This document shows, in pieces, positions 1-9,832 of a stretch of 64,000 nucleotides of DNA. The position numbers and the translations under genes were made by a program. Every line of letters starts with the position of its first letter. Positions within the stretch are counted from its first letter, which is position 1. The notes below the pieces were generated by a model. It saw only the letters and a list, made by a program, of their open reading frames with translations, made no database searches and had not been told where the DNA came from. Source of the stretch: Bacteroidetes bacterium 37-13 (GTDB lineage: Bacteria; Bacteroidota; Bacteroidia; Chitinophagales; LD1); NCBI GenBank assembly GCA_001897535.1, contig MKTC01000016.1:62958-126957 (forward strand), in the 5' to 3' direction.

Positions 1-1
1 A

Positions 2-112
2 GGATTTTGGAACGGCAATCCACTTCCGGGAGCTACATATTATTATGTTTTAAAGGTAAAGATGAAAGGAGAATGGAAATCATTTAGCGGACCATTAACC
101 ATTATTCGATGA
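2..112 (+). CDS. C-terminus of a T9SS type B (gliding motility-associated, CHU_C) sorting-domain protein, partial
   Basis: Only the last 36 codons are in the window, and the frame is open from the left edge to a TGA at 110-112. The residues read W-N-G-N-P-L-P-G-A-T-Y-Y-Y-V-L and end in G-P-L-T-I-I-R, which is the typical end of the type B T9SS sorting domain (W-N/D-G-x-x-L-P-x-G-T-Y-Y-Y, closing on T-I-I-R). Such domains direct large surface proteins through the type IX translocon. The stop overlaps the start of the PorP/SprF gene by ATGA, the usual partnership of a type B cargo with its own PorP/SprF protein. The protein's size and other domains are outside the window. Confidence 0.85.
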   Translation, partial: GFWNGNPLPGATYYYVLKVKMKGEWKSFSGPLTIIR

Positions 113-1071
113 AGAAATTTTTACTCCTCTTATTCTTTATTCCAACTTTGCTTTTGTTGAAAGCTCAACAAGTTGAAGAGTTTAATTTAGTGCGCGAAAA
201 TGCAATCGCATTAAATCCCGCATTAGCCGGAACAGGAGGCTTTATCAATGTTACCGCAGCTTTCAAGCGGCAATTTACTTCAGTAAATAATTCGCCTTAC
301 ACTACTTTTTTAAACTTCAATACACAGTTAGCTGATAATCATTTTAGCTTAGGCGTTACAGGAATTTACGATGCCACAGGACCAAGCAGCAAAGGCGGAG
401 CAAGTATTCAATTAGCTTATCCAATAAACTTCAACAAGAAGTATAAAGAAACTTATTTAGGCAAAACATCGCACTTTTTAAGCATTGGTTTGCAGGCAAG
501 TATTTATCAATACAGAATTGACGGAACAAAACTTTTAGTAAACGACATTGGAGATCCGCAACTTAGTTTCACAAACGCCACAAAGGTATTTCCTGATGCA
601 GGTTTTGGCATTTATTACCAATACAAAAACTATTTTAATGTTGGTATAAGCGTACCAAATTTAGTAGCACTGGATATTAACTACCAAGGCAATGTAACCG
701 ATATTAAAATCAGAAAAATTCCACACCTATATTTTGTAGCTGCGGGAAGCTACGAACTTGCAACTAAAAAAGTTTGGATTGAGCCGGTGCTAAGTTTGCG
801 CTGGGTTCACAATGCGCCATTTCAAGCTATTGCAGGTGTTCGTTTATCATTTATTAAATGGTTTTGGGTTGGCTTTAACTACCGCACTATGAACGCACTA
901 AACATGGAAGCCGGAGTTACAATAAAAGACAGATTGCGCATTGGCTATGTAATGGATTTTATTTTAGAAGCCTATCGCCCTGATATTGGTTTAACGCACG
1001 AAATTGGGGTGCAACTTTTCTTTAACCGAAAAGTAACACGCGGCTATTTTCCGGAACTAAACCATCCATGA
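109..1071 (+). CDS. PorP/SprF family type IX secretion system membrane protein
   Basis: A 320-residue predicted outer-membrane beta-barrel. Residues 1-19 form a Lys-Lys plus leucine-rich signal peptide ending near K-A-Q-Q. The early segment containing N-P-A-L-A-G-T-G-G, followed by a string of amphipathic strands rich in Tyr, Phe and Gly and a C-terminus of strand character (L-F-F-N-R), matches the PorP/SprF family and its usual length of 300-340 residues. Family members help deliver or anchor adhesins carrying type B sorting domains, as SprF does for SprB. It starts by ATGA overlap with the partial type B cargo gene and ends by ATGA overlap with the next gene, so the three are probably cotranscribed. 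The pairing with this particular adhesin is inferred from position. Confidence 0.9.
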   Translation: MKKFLLLLFFIPTLLLLKAQQVEEFNLVRENAIALNPALAGTGGFINVTAAFKRQFTSVNNSPYTTFLNFNTQLADNHFSLGVTGIYDATGPSSKGGASIQLAYPINFNKKYKETYLGKTSHFLSIGLQASIYQYRIDGTKLLVNDIGDPQLSFTNATKVFPDAGFGIYYQYKNYFNVGISVPNLVALDINYQGNVTDIKIRKIPHLYFVAAGSYELATKKVWIEPVLSLRWVHNAPFQAIAGVRLSFIKWFWVGFNYRTMNALNMEAGVTIKDRLRIGYVMDFILEAYRPDIGLTHEIGVQLFFNRKVTRGYFPELNHP

Positions 1072-1505
1072 AAACAATTCGCTTCGATACTTCTTCGCCA
1101 TATTATTCTTTGGCTTTAGCATTGCGCTACGATGTTTTGCGCAAGCCATTAGAACTACAATTTACTGCTGCCGAATTAGAAAAAGACAAGCACGATATTC
1201 ATTTTGCACTTATTGAAAATGAGCAAATATTTGCTTGCCTCACACTCACATTTTATGAAAATGAACGAGTAAAAATGCGCCAAGTGGCAACTCAAGAAAG
1301 TGAACAAGGAAAAGGTTATGGAAAAACTTTAGTTGCTTTGGCGGAACAATTTGCAATAGAAAAAAACGCTACTACAATATTTTGTCATGCACGAAAAACT
1401 GCTGTGCCATTCTATAAAAAATTAGGCTACAAAATTGTTGGTGATGAATTTAAAGAAATAGAACTTCCGCATTTTGAAATGGAGAAAATGCTATCTCCTA
1501 AATAA
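1068..1505 (+). CDS. GNAT family N-acetyltransferase
   Basis: A 145-residue protein with the GNAT core. The stretch R-Q-V-A-T followed by Q-G-K-G-Y-G-K (about residues 71-85) is the acetyl-CoA pyrophosphate-binding motif A (Q/R-x-x-G-x-G/A). A later segment, F-Y-K-K-L-G-Y-K-I-V-G, is the standard GNAT C-terminal strand-helix. It resembles small ElaA-like or generic acetyltransferases; the substrate cannot be read from sequence. Its ATG overlaps the PorP/SprF stop by four bases, suggesting translational coupling, although no role in secretion is known for the family. A hairpin follows immediately downstream, facing clpC. Confidence 0.85.
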   Translation: MKTIRFDTSSPYYSLALALRYDVLRKPLELQFTAAELEKDKHDIHFALIENEQIFACLTLTFYENERVKMRQVATQESEQGKGYGKTLVALAEQFAIEKNATTIFCHARKTAVPFYKKLGYKIVGDEFKEIELPHFEMEKMLSPK

Positions 1506-1539
1506 AAAAACCTTATAGGTTTAGAGCCTATAAGGTTTG
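1500..1539 (-). terminator. Rho-independent terminator of clpC, at the convergent junction
   Basis: A perfect 12-bp inverted repeat (1508-1519 with 1527-1538) encloses a 7-base loop. On the minus strand the stem is followed by a run of seven T residues (the A-run at 1504-1510 on the plus strand), as expected for an intrinsic terminator of clpC. On the plus strand the T run is short, so it may act only weakly on the GNAT operon. Confidence 0.8.
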
Positions 1540-1563
1540 GATAAACTATTTTAAGCAAAAAAA

Positions 1564-4125
1564 CTACGCTTCGCTTTCTGCCTTTTTCTTTGGTGTTTTA
1601 GATGTAATTACCAATCCACTCACATCTTTATTTACATCCACCATAAACATATCGCCTGCTTTAGCAGTAGCTTTCAATATTTCTTCTGCTAATGGATCTT
1701 CTAAATATTTTTGAATTGCACGATGAAGCGGGCGGGCACCATAAGCAGGATCGAAGCCTTTATCTGATAAGAAGTCTTTTGCTCCATCAGTAAGTTTAAT
1801 ATCGAAGCCTAAATCTTTTAAGCGCTTCACAACATCTTTCAATGCAATATCAATAATCTTATGAATGCTATCTTTTTCAAGACTATTGAATATTACAACA
1901 TCATCAATTCTATTTAAAAACTCTGGAGAGAAAGTACGCTTTAGCGCTTTAGAAATTACGCCCTTAGTCATTTCATCACTTTGGTCTGATTTTGCTTTTG
2001 TAACAAAGCCCACACCAGTTCCAAAATCCTTTAAATCTCTTGCACCAATGTTTGAAGTCATAATAATTAAAGTGTTTTTGAAATCCACTTTTCTTCCTAA
2101 AGAATCGGTTAGCTGTCCATCATCAAAAACTTGAAGTAAAAGATTAAATACATCAGGGTGTGCTTTTTCAATTTCATCTAAAAGCACCACCGAATAAGGT
2201 TTCCTGCGCACACGCTCCGTAAGTTGTCCGCCTTCTTCGTAACCAACATATCCCGGAGGCGCTCCAATTAAACGGCTGATGCTAAACTTCTCCATGTATT
2301 CGCTCATGTCAATTCTAATTAGCGAATCTTCACTATCGAACATATAGCGAGCAATTGCTTTTGCAAGTTCTGTTTTACCAACTCCGGTTGGGCCTAAAAA
2401 TATAAATGTGCCAATTGGCTTTTTGGGGTCTTTTAACCCAACTCTATTTCGCTGAATGGCTTTTGTAACCTTTACAAGCGCATCATCTTGTCCAATTACC
2501 GCACCTTTCAATTCTTGCGACATATTCAACAATTTGTTGCTTTCGCTTTGTGCTACTTTGCTCACAGGAATTCCGGTCATCATTGCCACCACTTCTGCAA
2601 TATCTTCTTCACTTACCGGATAGCGTTTTGCTTTCGCTTCTTCGTCCCACTGTGTTTTTGCTTTTGCCAATTCTTCTAACAAATGTTTTTCTGAATCACG
2701 CAACTGAGCTGCTTCTTCGTACTTTTGGCTCTTTACAACCTGATTCTTTTCGTTCTTAATATCTTCAACTTGTTTTTCAAGGTCAAGAATATTTTTAGGC
2801 ACATAAATATTTTTTAAATGCACTCTTGCGCCAACTTCGTCCATTACATCAATTGCTTTATCTGGCAAAAAACGGTCGGTAATGTAGCGCGTACTCATTT
2901 TCACACAAGCATCAACTGCTTCTTTTGAATAAAGTACATTGTGAAACTCTTCGTACTTTGGTTTAATGTTTGTAAGAATTTGAATTGCCTCATCAGGAGA
3001 TGGCGGGTCAATCATTACTCTTTGAAAACGTCTGTCTAAAGCGCCATCTTTCTCAATATATTGGCGATATTCATCTAAGGTTGAAGCTCCGATACATTGC
3101 AGTTCTCCACGTGCTAATGCCGGTTTAAAAATATTTGAAGCATCTAATGAGCCCGTTGCACCGCCTGCGCCTACAATAGTGTGAATTTCATCAATAAAGA
3201 GAATGACATCGCGATTTTTTTCCAATTCGTTCATAATTGCTTTCATGCGCTCTTCAAACTGTCCGCGATATTTTGTTCCTGCTACTAAAGCAGCTAAATC
3301 GAGCATCACAATTCTTTTACCAAAAAGCACACGGCTCACTTTCTTTTGAATAATTCGTAGTGCAAGTCCTTCAACCACCGCAGTTTTACCCACGCCCGGT
3401 TCGCCAATTAGAATTGGGTTATTTTTCTTTCTGCGCGAAAGAATTTGCGATACACGTTCAATTTCATTTTCGCGACCAACAATTGGGTCTAAATTTCCAT
3501 TCTCTGCCAAATAAGTTACATCGCGACCAAAATTATCTAACACAGGTGTTTTAGATTTTGCAGCACCCTGTTTACGTGGAGGTTGCGTCCTGGCGTAGCC
3601 GCCAGCACGTTCTTCATCAAACTCCTCTTCGTTCGGGTCGTTTGGCGTTTCCATTTTGGGTTGTTGAAAATCTGCTTCTGTTGAGTTGGCGATTATGTTT
3701 TCAACTTCATCTTTCACATTTGTGTGGTCCACATATTTTTTAAGTAAAAGCGCAGACACAATGTTGTCTTTATTCTTTAAAATGGAAAGCAATAAATGTT
3801 CTGTACCAATAAGGCTGCTCTTCATCATTTTCGCCTCCAACACGGTGATTTTCAAAATTCTTTCGGCTTGCTTGGTGAGCGGAATTGAATTGGGATTAAA
3901 AATTCCTTTTGCTGATTTTTCTTGAATTGAATTTTCTAATTCATTGCGCAACTGAACGGGATCCACTCCTAAAGCAACTAATGCTTTAATTGCAATTCCG
4001 TTGCCATCGCGAATAAGCCCTAACATTAAATGTTCAATCCCTATAAAATCATGGTTTAAGCGAAGCGCCTCTTCTCTGCTGTAACCAATTACTTCTTTTA
4101 CCTTCGGTGAAAACTTTGCTTCCAT
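1564..4125 (-). CDS. clpC: ATP-dependent Clp protease ATP-binding subunit ClpC
   Basis: An 853-residue Hsp100 unfoldase that feeds substrates to the ClpP peptidase in the cytoplasm. The N-terminal Clp repeat domain covers about residues 1-145, with both halves containing an E-H-L segment. The first AAA domain has Walker A G-E-P-G-V-G-K-T at 241-248 and Walker B L-F-I-D-E. A UVR-type coiled segment ([10 protein letters not shown]) sits between the AAA domains and marks it as ClpC rather than ClpB. The second AAA domain has G-P-T-G-V-G-K-T, the pore loop G-Y-V-G-Y, and L-L-D-E-I-E-K-A-H. Length matches family members (about 810-860). Transcribed alone, with its own terminator. Confidence 0.97.
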   Translation of the reverse strand: MEAKFSPKVKEVIGYSREEALRLNHDFIGIEHLMLGLIRDGNGIAIKALVALGVDPVQLRNELENSIQEKSAKGIFNPNSIPLTKQAERILKITVLEAKMMKSSLIGTEHLLLSILKNKDNIVSALLLKKYVDHTNVKDEVENIIANSTEADFQQPKMETPNDPNEEEFDEERAGGYARTQPPRKQGAAKSKTPVLDNFGRDVTYLAENGNLDPIVGRENEIERVSQILSRRKKNNPILIGEPGVGKTAVVEGLALRIIQKKVSRVLFGKRIVMLDLAALVAGTKYRGQFEERMKAIMNELEKNRDVILFIDEIHTIVGAGGATGSLDASNIFKPALARGELQCIGASTLDEYRQYIEKDGALDRRFQRVMIDPPSPDEAIQILTNIKPKYEEFHNVLYSKEAVDACVKMSTRYITDRFLPDKAIDVMDEVGARVHLKNIYVPKNILDLEKQVEDIKNEKNQVVKSQKYEEAAQLRDSEKHLLEELAKAKTQWDEEAKAKRYPVSEEDIAEVVAMMTGIPVSKVAQSESNKLLNMSQELKGAVIGQDDALVKVTKAIQRNRVGLKDPKKPIGTFIFLGPTGVGKTELAKAIARYMFDSEDSLIRIDMSEYMEKFSISRLIGAPPGYVGYEEGGQLTERVRRKPYSVVLLDEIEKAHPDVFNLLLQVFDDGQLTDSLGRKVDFKNTLIIMTSNIGARDLKDFGTGVGFVTKAKSDQSDEMTKGVISKALKRTFSPEFLNRIDDVVIFNSLEKDSIHKIIDIALKDVVKRLKDLGFDIKLTDGAKDFLSDKGFDPAYGARPLHRAIQKYLEDPLAEEILKATAKAGDMFMVDVNKDVSGLVITSKTPKKKAESEA

Positions 4126-4199
4126 ATTTTTATTCTTTTCTATTTCAAACTTTAATCTTACTTACTGCTGCAAATGAAGCAGAATAAATCTAAGACGTA

Positions 4200-4207
4200 C
4201 AAACATA
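4200..4207 (-). promoter_or_regulatory. Possible clpC promoter -7 element
   Basis: Read on the minus strand this is TATGTTTG, an exact match to the Bacteroidota -7 consensus TAnnTTTG, about 75 bases upstream of the clpC start codon. No convincing -33 TTG/TTTG is present at the expected spacing, so the call rests on one box only. Confidence 0.35.
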
Positions 4208-4322
4208 CACTATCGTTTACGAATGAATTTATTTTTATGAAAGTTCGCAAATATCTGAAAGCGTTTTCCCAAAAATTAAGTAACAGCTAATACTTAACAG
4301 CATTATTTTTCATACAGTTTTT

Positions 4323-4362
4323 TTTGGCATCTTGACAAACTGCCATTATACTTGTATCTTGT
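4323..4362 (+). promoter_or_regulatory. Candidate Bacteroidota-type promoter for the STAS/RNase Z operon
   Basis: TTTG at 4323-4326 is followed after 20 bases by TATACTTG at 4347-4354, which fits the TTTG-N19/20-TAnnTTTG architecture with one mismatch. A second overlapping pair (CTTG at 4331-4334 with TATCTTGT near 4356) has similar spacing. Transcription would begin about 25-40 bases before the ATG at 4393. Confidence 0.5.
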
Positions 4363-4392
4363 TACACATTAAACAACAATCATTTTTCACGA

Positions 4393-4761
4393 ATGAAACT
4401 CACTCTAGATAAAAAAGAAAGATTGTGCCATGTTCGCTTACATGAGGAGAAGCTATTGAGTTCTATTGCACCTCAGCTAAAAAGCGAATTGGTATATTTG
4501 AATACCGAAGGCTATCGAAATATCATTTTAGATTTAAGTGAAGTTCAATTTATTGACTCTTCGGGTTTAAGTTCTTTGTTGGTTGGAAACAGATTATGCA
4601 AAGAGTCAAACGGCACATTTGTGCTTACAGGCTTAAACGCACAAGTAGCCAAACTCATCAAAATTTCTCAATTAGAACCAATTTTAAACATTGTGCCAAC
4701 TGTGAGCGAATCGGTTGATTATGTGATGATGGAAGAATTGGATCGCGATTTGAGAAATTAA
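4393..4761 (+). CDS. STAS domain protein (anti-sigma factor antagonist-like)
   Basis: A 122-residue single-domain STAS protein, the size of SpoIIAA/RsbV-type antagonists. The conserved switch segment is F-I-D-S-S-G-L-S-S-L-L at about residues 53-63. Ser56, directly after the Asp, is the position phosphorylated by partner kinases in this family. No switch kinase or sigma factor lies nearby, so the partner is unknown. It stands 27 bases upstream of RNase Z, and I believe this pairing is common in Bacteroidota. The acidic tail (M-E-E-L-D-R-D-L) is slightly longer than the minimal domain. Confidence 0.9.
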   Translation: MKLTLDKKERLCHVRLHEEKLLSSIAPQLKSELVYLNTEGYRNIILDLSEVQFIDSSGLSSLLVGNRLCKESNGTFVLTGLNAQVAKLIKISQLEPILNIVPTVSESVDYVMMEELDRDLRN

Positions 4762-4788
4762 AATTTCTTGATAAATTCCAATTAGTTA

Positions 4789-5709
4789 GTGCAGTTTGAA
4801 GTTACTATTTTGGGCAGCAACGGTGCTATTCCTGCATACAACAGGCACCCAACCGCACAAGTACTCACCTACAACGGAAATTCTTTTTTAATTGATTGCG
4901 GGGAAGGCACACAGTTGCAAATGAACCGCTACAATATAAAGCGCGGCAGGTTAGATAATATTTTTATATCGCATTTGCATGGCGATCATTATTTTGGATT
5001 AATGGGTTTAATTTCTTCGTTGAATCTAAACTACAGAACTCATCCACTAAATATTTTTGGACCAGAAGGCTTAGATGAAATAATAAATGCGCATTTAAAG
5101 TGGGGCAAAACAGAATTGCGCTACAAAATTAACTTCCACCAACTTTCTGCCGATATTCCTGTACAAGTTTATGAAGATGAATTTCTAACCGTTGAAACCA
5201 TCATTTTACAACACCGATTGCCAACCACAGGTTTTCTTTTCAGAGAGAAAAAAGGACAACTGAATATTATTCGCGAAAAAATTCAAGAATACCGTATCGA
5301 AGTAAAAGATATTGTAAAAATAAAAGATGGTGGAGATTTTATTTTGCCTGATGGAAAAATAATTCCAAATAAGGAATTAACGCATAAACCAAAGCCGCCA
5401 CGAAGCTATGCTTATTGCAGCGACACGGTTTATACCGAAACTTTTCTTCCTCAAATTGCGAGCATAGATTTGCTATATCACGAAGGAACTTTTGCCCACG
5501 AGCACACAGCACGCGCAGCAGAAACCATGCATTCCACAGCTAAACAAGCAGCAATAATTGCAAGCAAAGCAAATGTAAAGCAATTGCTAATCGGGCATTT
5601 TTCTGCGCGCTACGAAGACTTGAATATTTTGTTAAGTGAAGCTAAAACAGAGTTTTTAAATACTTCTTTAGCAATAGAAGGTGAAACTTTTCAAGTAGGT
5701 TTGCCATAA
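4789..5709 (+). CDS. rnz: Ribonuclease Z
   Basis: A 306-residue metallo-beta-lactamase-fold tRNA 3' endonuclease that removes 3' trailers from tRNA precursors. The zinc motif H-L-H-G-D-H is at residues 62-67. The N-terminal signature (V-T-I-L-G-S-N-G-A-I-P), G-E-G-T-Q-L-Q, Y-C-S-D-T, H-E-G-T-F and a late G-H-F-S-A-R-Y (histidine ligand and exosite-type Tyr) are all present. Length fits RNase Z (about 300-310). The start is GTG: beginning there gives the expected M-x-F-x-x-T-I-L-G N-terminus, while the next ATG would remove the first beta-strands. Probably cotranscribed with the STAS gene. Confidence 0.95.
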   Translation: MQFEVTILGSNGAIPAYNRHPTAQVLTYNGNSFLIDCGEGTQLQMNRYNIKRGRLDNIFISHLHGDHYFGLMGLISSLNLNYRTHPLNIFGPEGLDEIINAHLKWGKTELRYKINFHQLSADIPVQVYEDEFLTVETIILQHRLPTTGFLFREKKGQLNIIREKIQEYRIEVKDIVKIKDGGDFILPDGKIIPNKELTHKPKPPRSYAYCSDTVYTETFLPQIASIDLLYHEGTFAHEHTARAAETMHSTAKQAAIIASKANVKQLLIGHFSARYEDLNILLSEAKTEFLNTSLAIEGETFQVGLP

Positions 5710-5721
5710 GATTTAAAACTC

Positions 5722-6654
5722 ATGAGATTACTTTTCAAAATTCAATTTGCAATAATTGCTTTTGCGTTATTGGCATTTGCACAAACAACTTTTAGCCAAG
5801 CAAATTCAACACCCTATCCTTTCACAAGTTCTTTAGTTCCAAAAGATGCTTATGTATTTTATGTAATTGGCGATTGGGGAAGAAAAGGAAAATATTTTCA
5901 AAAAGATGTGGCAACAGCCATGAACACTTGTGCAGCACAAGCAAAGCCAAAGTTTATTGCATCAACAGGAGACAACTTCTACACTTTTGGTGTAAAAACT
6001 ACAACTGATAAACTTTGGAAAAAATCATTTGAAGATATTTACAACGGCTCAAATATTAAAGATATTGATTGGTATGTAGTGTTAGGAAATCACGATGGTT
6101 ACGGAAACATTCACGCTCAAATTGATTACTCAAAAAAGAATTTGCACTGGAAACTACCAACTGCTTATCACAGCTATGTTGCGCCAGTAAACCAAACCGA
6201 TAGCGCAGAATTTATTTTCACTTATACTGGTCCGCTTGCAAACACCAATTCAGCTTCTACACAAGCGCAATGGAATTGGATTGATAGTTCATTAGCAAAT
6301 TCAACTGCGAAGTGGAAATTTGTATTTGGGCATCATCCGGTTTATTCTTCAAATCCTTTGCATGGCGATACTTGGGCGTTGATTGAGAAACTAAAACCAA
6401 TGCTAGAAAAATATCATGTTCCAGCATATTTTGCAGGGCACGACCACGATTTGCAGCATCAACAACCCAAAGGTAGTTCGGTAGATTATTTTGTTTCTGG
6501 TGCGGGTTCAAAACTTAGACCTTCTGGAACTTACGCACACACAAAATTTGCACGCAGTGTTGCAGGTTTTGCAGTAGTTGCTTTAAGCGGAAATAAAATG
6601 ACTGTTTGGTTTATAGATAAAGATGCAAACGTAATTTACAGCTATTCTAAGTAG
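5722..6654 (+). CDS. Secreted metallophosphoesterase (tartrate-resistant/purple acid phosphatase-like)
   Basis: A 310-residue calcineurin-like phosphoesterase with an N-terminal signal peptide (about residues 1-25, ending near F-S-Q-A). The five metal motifs appear in order: G-D-W-G (Asp51), G-D-N-F-Y (Asp84), G-N-H-D (Asn123-His124), G-H-H-P and G-H-D-H-D. The Tyr in G-D-N-F-Y-T-F-G is the residue that ligates iron and colours purple acid phosphatases. Spacing and length resemble animal-type TRAP (ACP5). It probably hydrolyses phosphomonoesters in the periplasm or outside the cell; substrate unknown. It lies 12 bases after rnz, so may be in the same transcript. Confidence 0.9.
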   Translation: MRLLFKIQFAIIAFALLAFAQTTFSQANSTPYPFTSSLVPKDAYVFYVIGDWGRKGKYFQKDVATAMNTCAAQAKPKFIASTGDNFYTFGVKTTTDKLWKKSFEDIYNGSNIKDIDWYVVLGNHDGYGNIHAQIDYSKKNLHWKLPTAYHSYVAPVNQTDSAEFIFTYTGPLANTNSASTQAQWNWIDSSLANSTAKWKFVFGHHPVYSSNPLHGDTWALIEKLKPMLEKYHVPAYFAGHDHDLQHQQPKGSSVDYFVSGAGSKLRPSGTYAHTKFARSVAGFAVVALSGNKMTVWFIDKDANVIYSYSK

Positions 6655-6844
6655 AAACATTCAACTTATTTACCCACTCTAACTTCTCCCTATTCTTCTA
6701 TTTTCTTGAAGTGTAAAATTGCTATTTACCAAGAAAATGCTGTATTCTTTATTTTTTTTCTTGTAACAAGTTTGGCGTGTTAATGTTTTTTATATTTTCA
6801 CCCATCTTTTTTTAAAACAGAAACGAAAATAAAACACGGACAGA

Positions 6845-9709
6845 ATGAGAAAACTTCTCCTCCTCAATGCGCTTACACTGTTATTTGCCTTTGCTTATTC
6901 ACAAACACGAAACATTAGCGGTAAAATTTCGGACGCTTCAAACAAAGAAACGTTAATTGGAGCAACAATTTCAGTAAAAGGAACAACCACCGGTGTGCAA
7001 ACCGATGAAAACGGAAAATTCAAGTTTGAAATTCCTACTACAGCAAAAACCTTAGTGGTTTCTTATGTGGGTTACGAGCCAAAAGAAATTCAAGTTGGAA
7101 GCGGCACAGTTTACAATGTAACTTTAGAACCTTCATTTTTTGGTGGAAGCGATGTGGTGGTAACATCTTCGAGAGTAAGTGAAACACTAAAAGAATCAGC
7201 CATTCAAATTGAAAAAATGACTGCAAGAGAAATTAAAAACTCTGCATCAGGAGATTTTTATCAAAGCCTTGGAAACTTTAAGGGTATTGATATTGTGAAC
7301 TCATCTGCAGGATTTAAAGTAATCAACTTGCGTGGCTTTAGCGACACTCGTTCTTTAAGAGTAAAACAATATATTGATGGAGTAGATAATGAATCTCCAG
7401 GCTTAAACTTCCCTGTAAGTAACATTGCCGGAGCAAACGATTTAGATTTAGAAAGCATTGAAGTAATTTCCGGTGCTGCATCTGCATTGTATGGTGCAAA
7501 TGCCATGCAAGGCGTTATTTCAATGAAAACAAAAGACCCTTTTGACCATCAAGGAATTGCGTTTCAATTAAAAGGCGGTTACAAAACTGTTCCTGGCGGT
7601 TATGTTGATGCACAATTTCGCTATGCTCAAGTTCTTGATAAAAAAGAAAGGCTTGCCATAAAAATAAGCGGCAGCTATACTCGTGAAAAAGAATGGTTAG
7701 CAACAGACTCTGCATATAACACTTATGTTTCGCGCGATACTTTAGGGAATCCTGTAGTGGTTGATGTAAGCAAAATTCTTCGTCAAAAAGCATTAGAAGA
7801 TTACGGTCCTGGCACCGATATTACACAAGAAGACCATGAAACATTTGTGAAACTTGGAAACTGGTTAGACTTTAATCCTTGGGCAAGTCCTTCAACTATA
7901 AAAATTAAAATGCCTGGTTATCTTGAGCCTAAGTTGATTACGCCAAATGCCCAATCGTTTAAATTGAATGCCGAATTGCATTATAAGTTCAAGAAAGATA
8001 TTCAACTTTCCTTAGCCTATCGTTTTGGGTACGGAACAGCTATTTACCAAAGCGCAGCACGTTACCAAATTAAAGACTTCACACTACATAATATTAAAGC
8101 TGAAGTGAAAGGTAAAAACTTCTCTGTAAAAACTTATGTAACCACTGAAGATGCAGGAAATTCTTACAATTTAAACCTAACAGGCGCATATATAAACCGT
8201 TCTAACATTGCCGAAGATTATGTACCGGATTACATTGAAAAATACTTTGACGTATTGGATACTTTATCTGATGGTTTTTGTGCCGATTGTGTGAGCGAAA
8301 GAAACCAGCCACAATATGCAGCCAATGCAAGGCATCAGGCACAAGCCGCTGCTTTAAAATCTTGGTATCAAAAGGGCGACCACAAATTTGACTCTCTCTT
8401 TAATACGTACACACAAGACCCAGATTCAAAAACAGGCACTAAGTTTTTCGACCGCTCTACCATGTTCCATTTAGAAGGTCAATACCAATTTGATTTTATT
8501 AAAGCTGTTGATTTAATTGCCGGTGCTTCTTATCGCCTATATGTACCAAATTCAAGAGGGACAATTTTTGAAGATACTGCAGGAAGAAAAATTAGAGTTC
8601 AGGAAGTAGGTGGTTTTATTCAAGCTTCAAAAAAATTAGCCAAAGATAAATTGAGAATTATCGGCTCGGTTCGTTTAGATAAAAATTCAAATTTCCCTGT
8701 TCAGTTTTCACCACGATTAAGTTTTGTAATTACACCAAATAGCGACCACACAATTCGTATAAACGCCTCAAGAGCATTTAGAATTCCAACATTACAAGAG
8801 CAATATCTTTATTTAGGAATTGGCAACAGCCGATTGGTTGGAAACTTGCATGGCTATGGTGTGCAATACACTCAAAAATCAATCACTACATTAGATTCTT
8901 TAATTAGAAATAACGTTTACACAGTAGAGCAAATTGAAACCAATATGCCGAACTTGGTTCAAACAGTAGATATTAAACCGCTCAAAACTGAGTTGGTAAC
9001 AACTGTCGATATCGGCTACCGTGGCGAATTTTTAAAGAAAAGATTGTTTTTAGATTTCACTGCTTACTTTAGTTACTACGAGCGTTTCTTAGGCTTTACC
9101 AGAATTGCATCTCCGGTACTTGGGCAAGCAGGAACAGAAAGCGCGCTTAACCAAATTTATGCCAGTTTGGCAAAATCGAGCGATACCGTTTACTACCAAC
9201 CATTGCAGTTATATGCCAACTTAAACAAACCAGTTCCTTCTTGGGGTGCAAACATCAGTTTGAGTTATTATGCAGGAAAAGGAATTTCTGTTTACGCAAA
9301 CTATACTTATGCCGATTTATACGACAAGCCTTTGCTCGAGTCTGGAGTGTTGCAATTAACCGGATTTAATACACCAAAACACAAAGTAAATATTGGCGTA
9401 ATGGCTTCTAAGGTTTGGCAAGGATTAGGTTTTGCAGCTAACTTTAAATGGGTTCCCGATTACGAGTGGCAAGCTCCAATGGGCGATGGAACAATTAAAA
9501 GCTACACTACACTTGATTTGAGTATCTCTTATGAGTTAGAAAAAATATACTCTACCTTTAGAATCGGAGGATCAAACATTTACAACAAAAAATACCAAAC
9601 GGCAATTGCTTCACCTTACATTGGTGCATTATACTATGCAGGCTGGACATTCGACATGGTAAACTTTGGAAATAAAGGCAGCAAGAACGAAGCGAAAACA
9701 GACTTTTAG
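6845..9709 (+). CDS. TonB-dependent receptor with CarboxypepD_reg-like N-terminal domain
   Basis: A 954-residue outer-membrane active transporter. A signal peptide (residues 1-19, ending A-Y-S-Q) is followed by a carboxypeptidase regulatory-like beta-sandwich at about 21-105 (I-S-G-K-I-S-D-A, T-L-I-G-A-T-I-S-V-K-G-T-T-T-G, V-S-Y-V-G-Y). A plug domain follows (about 110-230), including L-R-G-F-S-D and I-E-V-I-S-G-A-A-S-A-L-Y-G-A-N-A, and then the barrel, ending in F-G-N-K-G. No SusD-type gene is adjacent, so it is not a classical PUL pair. An odd feature is C-A-D-C in a predicted surface loop at about residues 479-482. Substrate unknown. A terminator follows. Confidence 0.93.
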   Translation: MRKLLLLNALTLLFAFAYSQTRNISGKISDASNKETLIGATISVKGTTTGVQTDENGKFKFEIPTTAKTLVVSYVGYEPKEIQVGSGTVYNVTLEPSFFGGSDVVVTSSRVSETLKESAIQIEKMTAREIKNSASGDFYQSLGNFKGIDIVNSSAGFKVINLRGFSDTRSLRVKQYIDGVDNESPGLNFPVSNIAGANDLDLESIEVISGAASALYGANAMQGVISMKTKDPFDHQGIAFQLKGGYKTVPGGYVDAQFRYAQVLDKKERLAIKISGSYTREKEWLATDSAYNTYVSRDTLGNPVVVDVSKILRQKALEDYGPGTDITQEDHETFVKLGNWLDFNPWASPSTIKIKMPGYLEPKLITPNAQSFKLNAELHYKFKKDIQLSLAYRFGYGTAIYQSAARYQIKDFTLHNIKAEVKGKNFSVKTYVTTEDAGNSYNLNLTGAYINRSNIAEDYVPDYIEKYFDVLDTLSDGFCADCVSERNQPQYAANARHQAQAAALKSWYQKGDHKFDSLFNTYTQDPDSKTGTKFFDRSTMFHLEGQYQFDFIKAVDLIAGASYRLYVPNSRGTIFEDTAGRKIRVQEVGGFIQASKKLAKDKLRIIGSVRLDKNSNFPVQFSPRLSFVITPNSDHTIRINASRAFRIPTLQEQYLYLGIGNSRLVGNLHGYGVQYTQKSITTLDSLIRNNVYTVEQIETNMPNLVQTVDIKPLKTELVTTVDIGYRGEFLKKRLFLDFTAYFSYYERFLGFTRIASPVLGQAGTESALNQIYASLAKSSDTVYYQPLQLYANLNKPVPSWGANISLSYYAGKGISVYANYTYADLYDKPLLESGVLQLTGFNTPKHKVNIGVMASKVWQGLGFAANFKWVPDYEWQAPMGDGTIKSYTTLDLSISYELEKIYSTFRIGGSNIYNKKYQTAIASPYIGALYYAGWTFDMVNFGNKGSKNEAKTDF

Positions 9710-9740
9710 TCTTTTCCTTCTACATAGAAATTAACAGCAG

Positions 9741-9770
9741 AAGAGGTTGCAATTATTGCAGCCTCTTTTT
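9741..9770 (+). terminator. Rho-independent terminator after the TonB-dependent receptor gene
   Basis: A 12-bp stem with one G-T wobble (9741-9752 with 9756-9767) and a three-base loop is followed by a T run to 9770. It isolates the receptor transcript from the M16 peptidase gene at 9833. Confidence 0.8.
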
Positions 9771-9832
9771 GTTTGTAGCATCACCCAAAAGACTGCTCCG
9801 AAATATTACATTCGCACCACAATTTTTCTTTA

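Noticed and set aside
6729-6770. Inverted repeats near 6730-6763 and 6760-6770 as a terminator or operator
   Set aside because: The arms are short and AT-only in parts; the loop is long and the T run is broken. Not better than chance in such DNA.
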